From Cupriavidus pauculus (lineage in GTDB: Bacteria; Pseudomonadota; Gammaproteobacteria; Burkholderiales; Burkholderiaceae): a stretch of DNA of 64,000 bases. The position numbers were made by a program, and so were the translations under genes. The stretch spans positions 258,863-322,862 of the forward strand of contig NZ_PJRP01000005.1 of the NCBI RefSeq assembly GCF_002858765.1. Direction: 5' to 3'. Under the pieces are notes generated by a model. That model was not told where the DNA came from and ran no database searches. It saw only the letters and a program-made list of their open reading frames with translations. This document shows, piece by piece, positions 9,862 to 20,421 of the stretch. Within the stretch, counting starts at the first letter, position 1; every line of letters begins with the position of its first letter.

Positions 9862-10193
9862 GTGATCTATCGGTAATCTACTGGGCGACCCCGGATGGCA
9901 TCGTCGGATGGCAGCATCAGGCCGGCGGGGCGCCTCAAGCGCTTCAAAATCGGCAATTCACAACATAAATCATGAGAAATATGACGCAATCTGGTGCAGT
10001 CATGCAAAACCGATAAGCACAGTTCCGCGTTTGTGCATTGCAATGGTGCCAACTGTACTCTTTCGGCTGTACCTGTTCTGTACGTCCCTCGGGTCACATT
10101 CCGGGCCTAGTCTGCAACCATCGCAGCGAGCGCCCGGATATCACACGGAAAACCGGGCCGGGCACTCGGGCATTTGTTCTGGAAGTCGCCCCC
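9862..10193 (+). other. Intergenic region upstream of the molybdenum oxidoreductase gene
   Basis: About 330 bp with a distinctly AT-rich core around 9940-10030, including TTCACAACATAAATCATGAG and repeated short runs of A and T. This contrast with the GC-rich surroundings suggests a promoter and regulator-binding region for the oxidoreductase gene. I could not fix a specific -35/-10 pair and see no gene. Confidence 0.4.
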
Positions 10194-12500
10194 ATGAGTA
10201 CTCCCACGCCCGAAAAGGGGCATATCGCCCCCTATACGCACCCGGCCGCCGGCTGGGGTGCGCTCAAGCAGGTCGCCATCAACCTGGTGAAGGAAAAGGT
10301 TGCCGGCGGCAAGTACAAGACGCTGTTCAAGCAGAACCAGCCTGACGGTTTCGACTGCCCGGGCTGTGCCTGGCCAGACCGCCAGCACGCGTCGACGTTC
10401 GAGTTTTGCGAAAACGGCGTCAAGGCCGTGGCCGCCGAGGCCACCAGCAAGCGCGTGACCAACGAGTTCTTCGCGCAGTACACGGTCACCGAGCTGATGC
10501 AGCAGTCGGACTACGAACTGGAGCAGCACGGCCGCCTGACCTATCCGGTGCGGTACGACGCTGCCACCGACAAGTACGTGCCGGTGGAATGGGACGACGC
10601 GTTCCGCCTGATCGCCGATCACCTGCGCCGCCTGGACAACCCCGACGCCGCCACGTTCTACACCTCGGGCCGCGCCAGCAACGAAGCCGCGTTCCTGTTC
10701 CAGCTGTTCGTGCGCATGTACGGCACCAACAACTTCCCGGACTGCTCGAACATGTGCCACGAGGCCACCAGCCGCGGCCTGCCGGTGACGGTGGGCGTGG
10801 GCAAGGCCACGGTGCTGCTCGATGACTTCCAGCTGGCCGACACGATCATGGTGTGGGGCCAGAATCCGGCCACCAACCATCCGCGCATGCTCAACGAACT
10901 GCGCGATGCGTCGAAGCGCGGCGCCAGGATCGTGTCGATCAACCCGCTCAAGGAGCGCGGCCTGGAGCGTTTTGTCAGCCCGCAGCACGTGACGGAAATG
11001 CTCGGCGGCAGCGGCACGCAGATTGCGTCGATGTTCGTGCGGCCCAAGCTGGCCGGCGACTTTGCGCTGCTCAAGGGCATCGGCAAGCGCGTGATCGAGC
11101 TTGACGACGCGGCCGTGGCCACGGGCGGCACGCGCGTGGTGGACATCGCCTTCGTCAACGACCACACGGCCGGCTACGAAGCCTTTGCCGCCGACCTGCG
11201 CGTCGAGAGCTGGGCCGACATCGTGGCCGAATCGGGCGTGACGCGCGAGGATATCGACGCGCTGGCCGACGTCTACGTGAACAGCGAGCGCACCATCATG
11301 TGCTGGGGCATGGGCCTGACGCAGCACAAGGAGAGCGTGCGGACGATCCAGCTGCTGTCCAACGTGATGATGCTGCGCGGCAATATCGGCCGGCCCGGTG
11401 CGGGCCTGATGCCGGTGCGCGGCCACTCGAACGTGCAGGGCGACCGCACGATGGGTATCGAGGAGCAGCCCGACGACGCATTCCTGGATCGCCTGGGCGC
11501 CACGTTCGGCTTCGAGCCGCCGCGCCACCACGGCCAGGATGTGGTGGCCGCCATCAACGCGATGCTGGAAGGCAAGGTCAAGGTGTTCGTGGGCCTGGGC
11601 GGCAATTTCTCGATCGCCACGCCCGACACGCCGCGCACCTGGCAAGCGCTGCGCCAGTGCGACCTGACAGTCAATATCGCCACCAAGCTGAACCGCAGCC
11701 ACCTGGTGATCGGCCGCGATTCGCTGCTGCTGCCGACGCTGGGCCGCACCGAGGTGGACGAGCAGGGCGGCGTGCCGCAGGGCGTGACCGTGGAAGATTC
11801 GGTCTGCATGGTGCATATCTCGTACGGCATGAACAAGCCGGCGTCGCCGCACCTGCTGTCGGAAACCATGATCGTGGCGAAGATGGCCGACGCCACGCTG
11901 GGCTCGAACAAGGTGGACTGGCAGTGGTTCGCGCAGGATTACGCGCGCATCCGCGATGCCATCGAAAAGGTGATTCCGGGCTTCGAGCGCTATAACGAGC
12001 GCGTGGCGCAGCCGGGCGGCTTCCACCTGACGCCGGCCTCGCGCAATCGCGTGTGGCGCACGGAATCGGGCAAGGCGCAGTTCCTGGTGCATGCCATCGA
12101 CCGCGACACGCCGATCAAGCGCGCCCGCGACAAGTACGGCGACGACCTGCTGGTCATGATGACCACGCGCTCGCACGACCAGTACCACACCACGATCTAC
12201 GGCCTGGACGACCGCTATCGCGGCGTGTTCGGCCTGCGCCGCGTGGTGTTCATCAACCGTGCCGACCGCGAGCGGCTGGGGTTTGCAGAGGGCGAACGCG
12301 TAAATATCACCAGTGTCTGGGAAGACGACGTGACGCGCCATGTGCAAGACTTCCTGCTCGTCGACTACGACATTCCGGCAGGCTGCCTGGGCGCCTACTA
12401 TCCGGAGACGAACCCGCTGGTGCCGCTGGAAAGCATCGGCGACCGGTCGGGTACGCCCACGTCGAAGTCGATTCCGGTGCTGCTGCAACGCGTCGGGTAA
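10194..12500 (+). CDS. FdhF/YdeP-family molybdopterin oxidoreductase
   Basis: A 768-residue member of the formate dehydrogenase-like molybdopterin oxidoreductases. The N-terminal FDCPGCAWPD (Cys55, Cys58) and Cys72 match the YdeP-type subfamily. Cys188 in SNMCHEATSRG sits where the molybdenum-ligating Cys or Sec is found. LMPVRGHSNVQGDRTMG and the C-terminal molydopterin-dinucleotide-binding domain also fit. In E. coli, YdeP contributes to acid resistance, but the reaction of this subfamily is not settled. It acts with bis-MGD cofactor in the cytoplasm. fdhD lies 67 bp downstream, implying cofactor sulfuration. No beta or gamma subunit genes are present. The ATG at 10194 is chosen by length and family start. 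Confidence 0.92.
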   Translation: MSTPTPEKGHIAPYTHPAAGWGALKQVAINLVKEKVAGGKYKTLFKQNQPDGFDCPGCAWPDRQHASTFEFCENGVKAVAAEATSKRVTNEFFAQYTVTELMQQSDYELEQHGRLTYPVRYDAATDKYVPVEWDDAFRLIADHLRRLDNPDAATFYTSGRASNEAAFLFQLFVRMYGTNNFPDCSNMCHEATSRGLPVTVGVGKATVLLDDFQLADTIMVWGQNPATNHPRMLNELRDASKRGARIVSINPLKERGLERFVSPQHVTEMLGGSGTQIASMFVRPKLAGDFALLKGIGKRVIELDDAAVATGGTRVVDIAFVNDHTAGYEAFAADLRVESWADIVAESGVTREDIDALADVYVNSERTIMCWGMGLTQHKESVRTIQLLSNVMMLRGNIGRPGAGLMPVRGHSNVQGDRTMGIEEQPDDAFLDRLGATFGFEPPRHHGQDVVAAINAMLEGKVKVFVGLGGNFSIATPDTPRTWQALRQCDLTVNIATKLNRSHLVIGRDSLLLPTLGRTEVDEQGGVPQGVTVEDSVCMVHISYGMNKPASPHLLSETMIVAKMADATLGSNKVDWQWFAQDYARIRDAIEKVIPGFERYNERVAQPGGFHLTPASRNRVWRTESGKAQFLVHAIDRDTPIKRARDKYGDDLLVMMTTRSHDQYHTTIYGLDDRYRGVFGLRRVVFINRADRERLGFAEGERVNITSVWEDDVTRHVQDFLLVDYDIPAGCLGAYYPETNPLVPLESIGDRSGTPTSKSIPVLLQRVG

Positions 12501-12567
12501 GACAGGCAGGCGGCGTTTGCCGCCATCGTGGCAATCGTCGCTATCGTCGCAAGCAGGGAGCAGTACC

Positions 12568-13398
12568 ATGGCCGAACGCGGTTACATCACGCGCGAGATT
12601 CGCCGCCACCAGGGCGACGCCGTCGCGCTGGAGATCGACAACGTGGCCGAGGAAGTGCCGGTCGCGCTGGTCTACAACGACATCTCCCACGCGGTGATGA
12701 TGGCCACGCCGCTGGACCTGGAGGCGTTCGCGGTGGGCTTCTCGCTGACCGAGGGCATCGTCGACAGCGTGCGCGAGATCTACGACATGGAGGTGGCGCC
12801 GGGCTGCGATGGCATCGAGGTGCGCCTGCGCATCAGCCAGCGCGCGTTCATGGCCATGAAGGAACGCCGCCGCACGCTGGCCGGCCGTACCGGCTGCGGC
12901 GTCTGCGGCATCGAGAGCCTGGCCTTGCTCGACCTGGTGCCCGAGCCACTGGCCACGGCGCGCAACATCGCGCCGTCGGCGGCCATGATCCGGCAAGCCG
13001 CCGATGCCTTGCGCGCCCGCCAGCACCTGATGGCCGCCACTGGCGGCGTCCACGCCGCAGCGTGGTGCGGGCCCGACGGCCAGCTGCGCGCCGTGTTCGA
13101 GGACGTGGGGCGCCACAACGCGCTGGACAAGCTGATCGGGCACCTGGCCCGGGCCCGCGAGACCTTCGGCGACGGGTTCGTGTTCCTGTCCAGCCGGGCC
13201 AGCTACGAACTGGTGCGCAAGGCCGCCCGCATGCAGATTCCGATGCTGGCGACGATCTCGGCGCCGACCTCGCTGGCCATCCGCATCGCGGAACAGGCCG
13301 GCGTGCGGCTGCTGAGCTTTTGCCGCCAGGATGGCTTCGTCGAATACACTTCGCCTGAATCCGTATTAGCATCCGATTCGCTGGTGGCCGCAGGCTGA
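12568..13398 (+). CDS. fdhD: Formate dehydrogenase accessory sulfurtransferase FdhD
   Basis: A 276-residue FdhD. It transfers sulfur from a cysteine desulfurase to the bis-MGD molybdenum cofactor before insertion into formate dehydrogenase-type enzymes. The sulfur-relay motif GCGVCG holds Cys110 and Cys113. Other family motifs are FAVGFSLTEGIV, TGGVHAA and FEDVGRHNALDKLIG. The ATG at 12568 gives the family length. Its position directly after the YdeP-type enzyme gene, on the same strand with a short gap, makes that enzyme its likely client and suggests one operon. Confidence 0.95.
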   Translation: MAERGYITREIRRHQGDAVALEIDNVAEEVPVALVYNDISHAVMMATPLDLEAFAVGFSLTEGIVDSVREIYDMEVAPGCDGIEVRLRISQRAFMAMKERRRTLAGRTGCGVCGIESLALLDLVPEPLATARNIAPSAAMIRQAADALRARQHLMAATGGVHAAAWCGPDGQLRAVFEDVGRHNALDKLIGHLARARETFGDGFVFLSSRASYELVRKAARMQIPMLATISAPTSLAIRIAEQAGVRLLSFCRQDGFVEYTSPESVLASDSLVAAG

Positions 13399-13449
13399 CG
13401 CCTGGGTTGTCCGGCGCCCCCGGACCATCCAGAAAAAGGCGAAGACCCG

Positions 13450-14886
13450 TTGGCAACCGCAACCCTGTACGAAAAGCTCGCGGCCGATATCGAGGCGCTG
13501 GTGCAGCAGGGCGTGCTGCTGCCCGGCGAAAAGATCCCCTCGGTACGCCAGGCGGCCCAGCACCACCGGCTGAGCATCACCACGGTGATTCGCGCCTATC
13601 TGCTGCTGGAATCGCGCGGCATCCTGGAAAGCCGGCCCCAGTCCGGCTATTTCGTGCGCGCCCGGCCCGGCGAGCCGGCCATCGACCTGCAACCCACGCG
13701 CCCGGCGGCGCGGCCGTCGGCCGTCGACGTCAGTGCGCTGGTGCTGTCCACGCTCCGCTCGATCCGCGCCGACGACGCCGTGCCGCTGGGTTCGCCATAT
13801 CCCGACCCGAAGCTGTATCCGTGGCAGCGCATCATCCAGTACGCCAACGCCATCGGCAAACGCTATGACACCTGGAACGTGCTCGACGACCTGCCGCCGG
13901 GGTCGCCGGAGCTGATCCGGCAGATCACGCGCCGCTACCTGGAAAACGGGTACACGGTGGATCCGAACGAGGTTGTCGTCACGATTGGCGCCACCGAGGC
14001 CATCAACCTGTGCCTGCAGGCCGTGGCCCGGCCGGGCGACACCATTGCCGTGGAATCGCCCACCTACTACGCGATGCTGCACGCCATCGAGCGGCTGGGC
14101 ATGCGCGCCGTGGAGGTGGCCACCGATCCCGTGGAAGGCATCGACGTGCAGGCGCTGGCCCGGCTGCTCGACGAGCGGCCCGTGGCCGCCTGCATGGTCA
14201 TGCCGAACTTCCAGAATCCGCTGGGGTTCCAGATGTCGGACGCGCGCAAGCAGGCGCTGGTGACCCTGCTGACCGAGCGCGACATCCCGGTCATCGAAAA
14301 CGACGTCTATGGCGAGCTGTACTACGGCGACGTCCATCCAACTTCGCTGAAATCCTATGACACGGCCGGCATCGTGCTGCATTGCTCGTCGTTCTCGAAG
14401 ACGCTGACCAATGCCTACCGCATCGGCTGGGCACTACCGGGGCGGTACAAGGAAAAGGTGGAGCGGCTCAAGTTCCTGAACACGCTGACCACGTCGACGA
14501 TTCCGCAACTGGCCATTGCCGAGTTCCTGCGCCGCGATGGCTACGACTACCACCTGCGCCGCGTGCGCAAGGCCTACGCCCAGCAGGCCAACATCATGGC
14601 CGCCGCCGTGCGGCGCTTCTTTCCGGCCGGCACGCGCGTGTCGCGCCCGGCCGGCGGCTACGTGCTGTGGGTGGAGTTGCCCGAAGAGGTGGACGCCATG
14701 GCGCTGTACCATGCCGCGCTGGAGCGGCGCATCACGGTGGCGCCCGGGCACATCTTCTCGCCGGTGCCGACCTACACGAACTGTATCCGCCTGAACTACA
14801 GCGGCGCGTGGTCGGAAGAGATGGAAGCCGCCGTAGTCACGCTGGGCAAGCTCGTGGCGACATTACAAGAAAGGGAGACGACATGA
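13450..14886 (+). CDS. MocR-like GntR regulator / PLP aminotransferase-fold protein
   Basis: A 478-residue two-domain protein. Residues about 4-72 form a GntR winged helix (PGEKIPSVRQAAQHHRLSITTV), and the remainder is a class I aminotransferase fold with the PLP-binding lysine at Lys317 in SSFSKTLTNAYRIGW. MocR-like regulators use PLP and a bound amino acid or vitamin as effector; some related proteins are plain aminotransferases. No upstream ATG fits; the start is TTG at 13450, in the same frame as fdhD and 51 nt after its stop codon. Its stop overlaps the next gene's start (ATGA), showing translational coupling. Confidence 0.88.
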   Translation: MATATLYEKLAADIEALVQQGVLLPGEKIPSVRQAAQHHRLSITTVIRAYLLLESRGILESRPQSGYFVRARPGEPAIDLQPTRPAARPSAVDVSALVLSTLRSIRADDAVPLGSPYPDPKLYPWQRIIQYANAIGKRYDTWNVLDDLPPGSPELIRQITRRYLENGYTVDPNEVVVTIGATEAINLCLQAVARPGDTIAVESPTYYAMLHAIERLGMRAVEVATDPVEGIDVQALARLLDERPVAACMVMPNFQNPLGFQMSDARKQALVTLLTERDIPVIENDVYGELYYGDVHPTSLKSYDTAGIVLHCSSFSKTLTNAYRIGWALPGRYKEKVERLKFLNTLTTSTIPQLAIAEFLRRDGYDYHLRRVRKAYAQQANIMAAAVRRFFPAGTRVSRPAGGYVLWVELPEEVDAMALYHAALERRITVAPGHIFSPVPTYTNCIRLNYSGAWSEEMEAAVVTLGKLVATLQERETT

Positions 14887-15218
14887 CCGAGGGCATTCCG
14901 GAAGACCAGGAAGACCAGGACGACCAGGACGATGACCTGGACCCCGTGGTGGGCGCGATCCTGCAGGCGCTGTGGGATCATGGCCAGAGCGGAGCGGACA
15001 AGGATCTAACGTTGGCCCGGCTGAGCAAGCGCGCCAGCGTGCAGATGAGCGTACTGCGGCGCGTGCTGACCCAGCTGGGCGCCGCCGATCTGGTCGACAC
15101 GGTCGTCGAGGAAGACGGGCGCGGCACGGCGCGGCTGACCGAGGAAGGTCAGGCGATATGCGCGCAGTTGTTCGGCGAGCCGGATGGGAGTGAGGGCGAC
15201 AAGCCGACCATGCACTAG
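14883..15218 (+). CDS. Small winged-helix-like protein, function unknown
   Basis: A 111-residue acidic protein. After an Asp/Glu/Gln-rich N-terminus (residues 1-20), residues about 22-100 look like a winged helix: LARLSKRASVQMSVLRRVL as helices, then VEEDGRGTARLTEEGQ as the wing. It begins inside the stop codon of the MocR-like gene (ATGA), so the two are coupled. A role in DNA binding is inferred from the fold pattern only. The next gene is convergent. Confidence 0.75.
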   Translation: MTEGIPEDQEDQDDQDDDLDPVVGAILQALWDHGQSGADKDLTLARLSKRASVQMSVLRRVLTQLGAADLVDTVVEEDGRGTARLTEEGQAICAQLFGEPDGSEGDKPTMH

Positions 15219-15240
15219 CCGGCCTGCCGTCAGGCCAGCC

Positions 15241-16674
15241 TCAAACCACCTTGCCCGGATTCATCAGTTCCTGCGGGTCCAGCGCCTGCTTGATCGCGCG
15301 CATCATCGCCAGTTCCACGTCGCTCTTGTAGCGCCGGTTTTCCTCCAGCTTCAGCTGGCCCAGGCCGTGTTCGGCCGAGATCGAGCCGTTGTGGGCGTGC
15401 ACGCTGTTGTGGACGATCAGGTTGATGGCGTCCTGGTGCTTCAGGAACTGGTCGTTGTCGACGCCGGCCGGCGGCGACACGTTGTAGTGCAGGTTGCCGT
15501 CGCCCAGGTGGCCGAACGTGACCATGCGCGATCCGGGGAAGGCGTCCTGCAGCAGCGTATCGGTGGTCTCGATGAAATCGGCCACGCGCGAGATCGGCAC
15601 GGCGATGTCGTGCTTGACGTTCTTGCCTTCCTCCACCTGGGCCAGCGGAATGTGCTCGCGCAGGTTCCAGAAATCGCGCGACTGCTGCACCGATTCCGCC
15701 ACGACGGCGTCGGTCACCACGCCGGCGTCGAAGGCGGCTTCCATCATGGTCTCGAAGATGCCACGGGCGTGGTCTTCGCTCTCGCTGTCGGACAGTTCCA
15801 GCAGCACCAATTGCGGATGGTGCTCGCTGAACGGATAGCGCAGTTGCGGAAAGTGCTTGGTCACCAGGTCGATGCACATTGCCGACATCAGTTCAAAGCC
15901 GGTGAGCATGGCACTGGCGTGCGACTGGGCGATGGCCAGCAGGGCCAGCGCGGCGCGCGGGTTCTTGACCGCGGCCAGCGCCGTCACGCGGGCGCGCGGC
16001 GCCGGGAACAGCTTCATCACGGCGGCGGTGATGATGCCAAGCGTGCCTTCGGCGCCGATGAACAGGTCGCGCAGGTCGTAGCCGGTATTGTCCTTGCGCA
16101 GGCCGCGCAGCCCATCCCAGACCTCGCCGCGCACGTTGACCACCTCCAGCCCCAGGCACAGTTCGCGCGTATTGCCATAGCGCAGCACGGCCGTGCCGCC
16201 GGCATTGGTGGACAGGTTGCCGCCGATCGTGCAGCTGCCCTCGGCCGCCAGCGACAGCGGAAACAGGCGCCCGTGCTCGCGCGCCACGTCCTGCAACTGC
16301 TGCAGGATCACGCCGGCTTCCACGGTGATCGTATTGTTGAGCGGGTCCACCTGACGCACGCGGTTCATGCGCTGCAGCGACAGCACCACCACGCCCCGCG
16401 CGGCGGATTCGCCGGCCCCGGGGGTGGCGCCGCCGCACAGGCCCGTGTTGCCGCCCTGCGGCACCACGGCCAGTTTGTGCGCGTGGCAGGCATGCATCAC
16501 CGCGGCCACTTCCTCGGTGGTGCCGGGGCGCAGCACGGCCAGCGCGTCGCCGGTGTAGCGGCGGCGCCAGTCGGTCAGGTACGGCGCCTTGTCGGCCGCA
16601 TCGGTCAGCACGTTTTGCGGACCGATGGCGGCGCGGCAGAGATCGAGGAACGAGTCGGAATGCACGGCGGTCAT
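15241..16674 (-). CDS. FAD-binding oxidoreductase, D-2-hydroxyacid dehydrogenase (GlcD/D2HGDH type)
   Basis: A 477-residue flavoenzyme of the vanillyl-alcohol-oxidase superfamily. The FAD PCMH domain includes VVPQGGNTGLCGGATPG and GNLSTNAGGTAVLRYGN. The C-terminal domain has the metal- and substrate-binding motifs GHLGDGNLHYN and SAEHGLGQLK. The closest functional groups are D-2-hydroxyglutarate dehydrogenase and D-lactate or glycolate oxidase subunits, which oxidise D-2-hydroxyacids and pass electrons to a carrier such as ETF. ATG 16674 follows the upstream DUF2069 gene by only 5 bp on the same strand, placing it last in a wrbA-DUF2069-dehydrogenase operon. The substrate is not proven. Confidence 0.9.
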   Translation of the reverse strand: MTAVHSDSFLDLCRAAIGPQNVLTDAADKAPYLTDWRRRYTGDALAVLRPGTTEEVAAVMHACHAHKLAVVPQGGNTGLCGGATPGAGESAARGVVVLSLQRMNRVRQVDPLNNTITVEAGVILQQLQDVAREHGRLFPLSLAAEGSCTIGGNLSTNAGGTAVLRYGNTRELCLGLEVVNVRGEVWDGLRGLRKDNTGYDLRDLFIGAEGTLGIITAAVMKLFPAPRARVTALAAVKNPRAALALLAIAQSHASAMLTGFELMSAMCIDLVTKHFPQLRYPFSEHHPQLVLLELSDSESEDHARGIFETMMEAAFDAGVVTDAVVAESVQQSRDFWNLREHIPLAQVEEGKNVKHDIAVPISRVADFIETTDTLLQDAFPGSRMVTFGHLGDGNLHYNVSPPAGVDNDQFLKHQDAINLIVHNSVHAHNGSISAEHGLGQLKLEENRRYKSDVELAMMRAIKQALDPQELMNPGKVV

Positions 16675-16679
16675 GGCAA

Positions 16680-17755
<1,076 letters not shown>

Positions 17756-17883
17756 TTATAGTTGGGGCGCTGCCGGAAGTGACGCCCCCGGTGCCGTGCC
17801 AGCCGTGCCGGTGCCCCGAATCCGGCGCGCCGCGACGGATCGGCGTCGCATCCCAGTTTGAATTACCCGGAGAAAGCCCCCGC

Positions 17884-19215
17884 ATGTCCGTCGTCCGCAT
17901 TGCCCGCCTGCGTAGGGAATGGAGCCTGCAGAAGGTGCGCGCACTGGCCCGCTACGCGCTGCGCCGCGCCGGCGAAAACCGGCTGCCCCAGGTGGCCGCC
18001 AGCCTGACGTTTACGACGTTCCTGTCCGTGGTGCCGGTGCTGACCGTGGCGTTCGCGCTGCTGGCTGCGTTTCCGGTGTTCCGCGAGTTTCGCGGCGAAA
18101 TCGAGGGCTTCCTGTTCCAGAACCTGATTCCGGGCGGCAATATCAGCGATTCGGTGTCGCGCTACCTTGGGCAGTTTTCCAAGAGCGCACGCGGGCTGAC
18201 CGCGCTGGGCCTGGGCGGCCTGATGGTGACGTCGGTGCTGACCATGCTGACCGTGGAAGACGCGCTCAATGCGATCTGGCGCGTCAAGCGGCGCCGGCCG
18301 CTGGCCCAGCGGGTACTCGTGTTCTGGGCCGTGCTGACGCTGGGGCCGGTGCTGATCGGCGGCAGCCTGTCGGTCAGTTCGTACCTGATCTCGATCTCGA
18401 TGGGCTATGTCGGCAACCTGCCGTTCGGGATGGGGCTGGTGGTCGGCCTGATCCCGATTGGCCTGACGGCGCTGGCCTTCGCGTTCCTGTACATGGCCGT
18501 GCCGTATGCCTACGTGGACTGGCGCGACGCGATCTTCGCCGGCATCGTGGCCGCCGTGGCCTTCGAGGTGGCCAAGCGCGCCTTTGGCTATTTCATTACC
18601 CATATTCCGACCTACACGGCGGTCTACGGCGCCTTTGCCGTGCTGCCGCTGTTCCTGCTGTGGATGTATGTGAGCTGGCTGGTGACGCTGCTGGGTGCCA
18701 CCATCGCGGCGAACCTGCCGGTGATCCGCGAGGGCCACTGGCGCCGCCGCACGTTCGCGGGCAGCGAGTTCTTCGACGCGCTGGGCGTGCTCTACGTGCT
18801 GTACCGCGCCCGCGAGGAAGTGCCGCGCAGTGTGGGCGAACTGGACATGGGGCGCAAGCTGCGGGTGGAGGCCGACTATCTGGCCGGGCTGCTGGCCAAG
18901 CTCAAGGCGCTGCACCTGGTGGGCAAGCTGCAGCAGGACCGGGGCCAGGCGCACTGGGCGCTGCTGTGCGACCCGTCGCAGGTCACGCTGCGCACGCTGC
19001 ATGACCGGCTGGTGCTGAACATGGCGCGCCTGCCGCGCACGGCGCTGGCGCAACAGATGCAGGGGGTGGAGGTGCTGCGCGGCATCCTGGACAACCCGCA
19101 ACTGGACCAGCCGCTGGAAGCCGTGTTTCGCCAGCAGACCGCCGAAGCGGCCGCCAACGAAGCGGTTGGAGCGGTGATCCAGGCGGTGCCGCCGGGCCGC
19201 CACGGGCAGGGCTGA
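17884..19215 (+). CDS. YihY/BrkB-family inner-membrane protein
   Basis: A 443-residue protein. The first 300 residues carry six hydrophobic helices and the family signatures AASLTFTTFLSVVPVLTV, TVEDALNAIW and AVYGAFAVLPLFLLWMYVSWL. The C-terminal 140 residues are soluble with a winged-helix-like appearance, as in longer family members. Formerly annotated as ribonuclease BN by error, the family's function remains unclear; transport or envelope roles are proposed. The ATG at 17884 is chosen over an upstream in-frame start because the family begins with a short basic N-terminus. It is divergent from wrbA. Confidence 0.9.
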   Translation: MSVVRIARLRREWSLQKVRALARYALRRAGENRLPQVAASLTFTTFLSVVPVLTVAFALLAAFPVFREFRGEIEGFLFQNLIPGGNISDSVSRYLGQFSKSARGLTALGLGGLMVTSVLTMLTVEDALNAIWRVKRRRPLAQRVLVFWAVLTLGPVLIGGSLSVSSYLISISMGYVGNLPFGMGLVVGLIPIGLTALAFAFLYMAVPYAYVDWRDAIFAGIVAAVAFEVAKRAFGYFITHIPTYTAVYGAFAVLPLFLLWMYVSWLVTLLGATIAANLPVIREGHWRRRTFAGSEFFDALGVLYVLYRAREEVPRSVGELDMGRKLRVEADYLAGLLAKLKALHLVGKLQQDRGQAHWALLCDPSQVTLRTLHDRLVLNMARLPRTALAQQMQGVEVLRGILDNPQLDQPLEAVFRQQTAEAAANEAVGAVIQAVPPGRHGQG

Positions 19216-19251
19216 GCGCGCCGCTCACGCCCCCCGCGCGCCGGCGCGGAT

Positions 19252-19569
19252 TCAGAACGGGATCTTGCCGCGCAGGATATCGGCGTACATCACCCAGTCG
19301 CCCATCAGGCTGTAGAACGGATGCCGGAATGTGGCCGGGCGGTTTTTCTCGAAGCCGAAATGCCCGACCCAGGCAAAGGCATAGCCCGACACCAGCGCGG
19401 CCAGCAGCCACCAGGCGTTGCCGGTGACTACCAGCGTGACCAGGCAGGCCAGCGCCAGCGTGGAGCCCGCAAAATGCAGCCGCCGGCAGGTGCGGTCGCG
19501 GTGCTCGCTCAGGTAGTACGGATAGAAATCGGCAAAGCTGGCGAATTCCTTGGCATGGGCCTGGGCCAT
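19252..19569 (-). CDS. DUF962/Mpo1-like membrane protein
   Basis: A 105-residue protein with the DUF962 hallmark sequence: FADFYPYYLSEHRDRTCRRLHFAG, two hydrophobic segments, then HFGFEKNRPATFRHP. The spaced histidines (EHR, LHF, GHF, RHP) may bind metal. The yeast homolog Mpo1 is an Fe2+-dependent dioxygenase of 2-hydroxy fatty acid alpha-oxidation; the bacterial role is unproven. It is convergent with the YihY gene and follows the alpha/beta hydrolase on the same strand. Confidence 0.88.
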   Translation of the reverse strand: MAQAHAKEFASFADFYPYYLSEHRDRTCRRLHFAGSTLALACLVTLVVTGNAWWLLAALVSGYAFAWVGHFGFEKNRPATFRHPFYSLMGDWVMYADILRGKIPF

Positions 19570-19605
19570 CGCAGTCTCCTGATTTTTGGTCTTTTTCCGG
19601 TCTTT

Positions 19606-20421
19606 CTACAGTGTAGACCTGGCAAACGCGGCCAGCGCGTCGAGCACCTCGTCGGGTTTTTCGCCCATCATCGCGTGGCCGCTCGGCACCGTCACCACCC
19701 GGGCCTTGGGCATCTTGGCCGACAGCGCCTGGGCCGCCTTCGGCGAGGTCATCATGTCCTTGCTGCCCACGATGAACAGGGCCGGGCAGGTTACCGCCGC
19801 GGCCGCTTCGTCGCCGTGGGCGTAGGCATTGCAGGCGGAGAAATCGGTGTGGAACACGTGGGCGCCCGGGTTGCGGGCGCTGACGCGTTCCATGAGCCGC
19901 TGGCTGCCACCGTGCATCCAGGCGCCCGGCCCGGGCGACGACGGCTTGCTGGCCAGGCTGGAAATCGACCACTGGCTGACCATGGCAATGGCATCGCTTT
20001 CGCGGTGCAGCGCGGCGTCGAGCAGGGCGTCGGATACCTTCATCGGATACGCGGTGGCCAGCAGCCCGATGCCGCGCACGGCCTGCGGATGCCGGGCCGC
20101 GCATTCGAGCGCGACCAGCGACCCCATGCTGTGGCCGAACACCAGCACCGGGGCCGTGACGCCGGCCGCCCTGGCCAGCGCCATGACCCAGTCGGCCATG
20201 TCTTCGACGGTGGTCAGCGGCGCGCCCGCGCTACGGTTGTGGCCGGGCAGGTCCACGGCCAGCACCGAAAACCCGTGGTTGGCGAACCAGCGCGTCTGCA
20301 GCCCCCAGACGCTGTGATCGTTCTGGGCGCCATGGACGAAGATGGCGCAGGGCAGGGTGGCGTCGAACGGCTTGCCGCCCGTGTAGGCATAGGCCGGATG
20401 GCCGGAAACGGTCAGTTTCAT
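19606..20421 (-). CDS. Alpha/beta hydrolase
   Basis: A 271-residue alpha/beta-hydrolase-fold protein. The oxyanion region is FVHGAQNDHSVW, the nucleophile elbow is GHSMGS (Ser), an acid is likely in IVGSKDMM, and the catalytic histidine is in PSGHAMMG. It probably cleaves an ester, lactone or similar bond; the substrate is unknown. Its start overlaps the stop of metY (TGATG), so it is translated from the same message and may act near methionine metabolism, though that is only contextual. Confidence 0.9.
   Translation of the reverse strand: MKLTVSGHPAYAYTGGKPFDATLPCAIFVHGAQNDHSVWGLQTRWFANHGFSVLAVDLPGHNRSAGAPLTTVEDMADWVMALARAAGVTAPVLVFGHSMGSLVALECAARHPQAVRGIGLLATAYPMKVSDALLDAALHRESDAIAMVSQWSISSLASKPSSPGPGAWMHGGSQRLMERVSARNPGAHVFHTDFSACNAYAHGDEAAAAVTCPALFIVGSKDMMTSPKAAQALSAKMPKARVVTVPSGHAMMGEKPDEVLDALAAFARSTL

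Noticed and set aside
10107..12569. 820-codon open frame on the minus strand opposite the molybdenum oxidoreductase gene
   Set aside because: It is His/Arg/Val/Gln-rich without any motif, a usual shadow of a GC-rich gene with strong third-position bias; the plus-strand product has clear family signatures.
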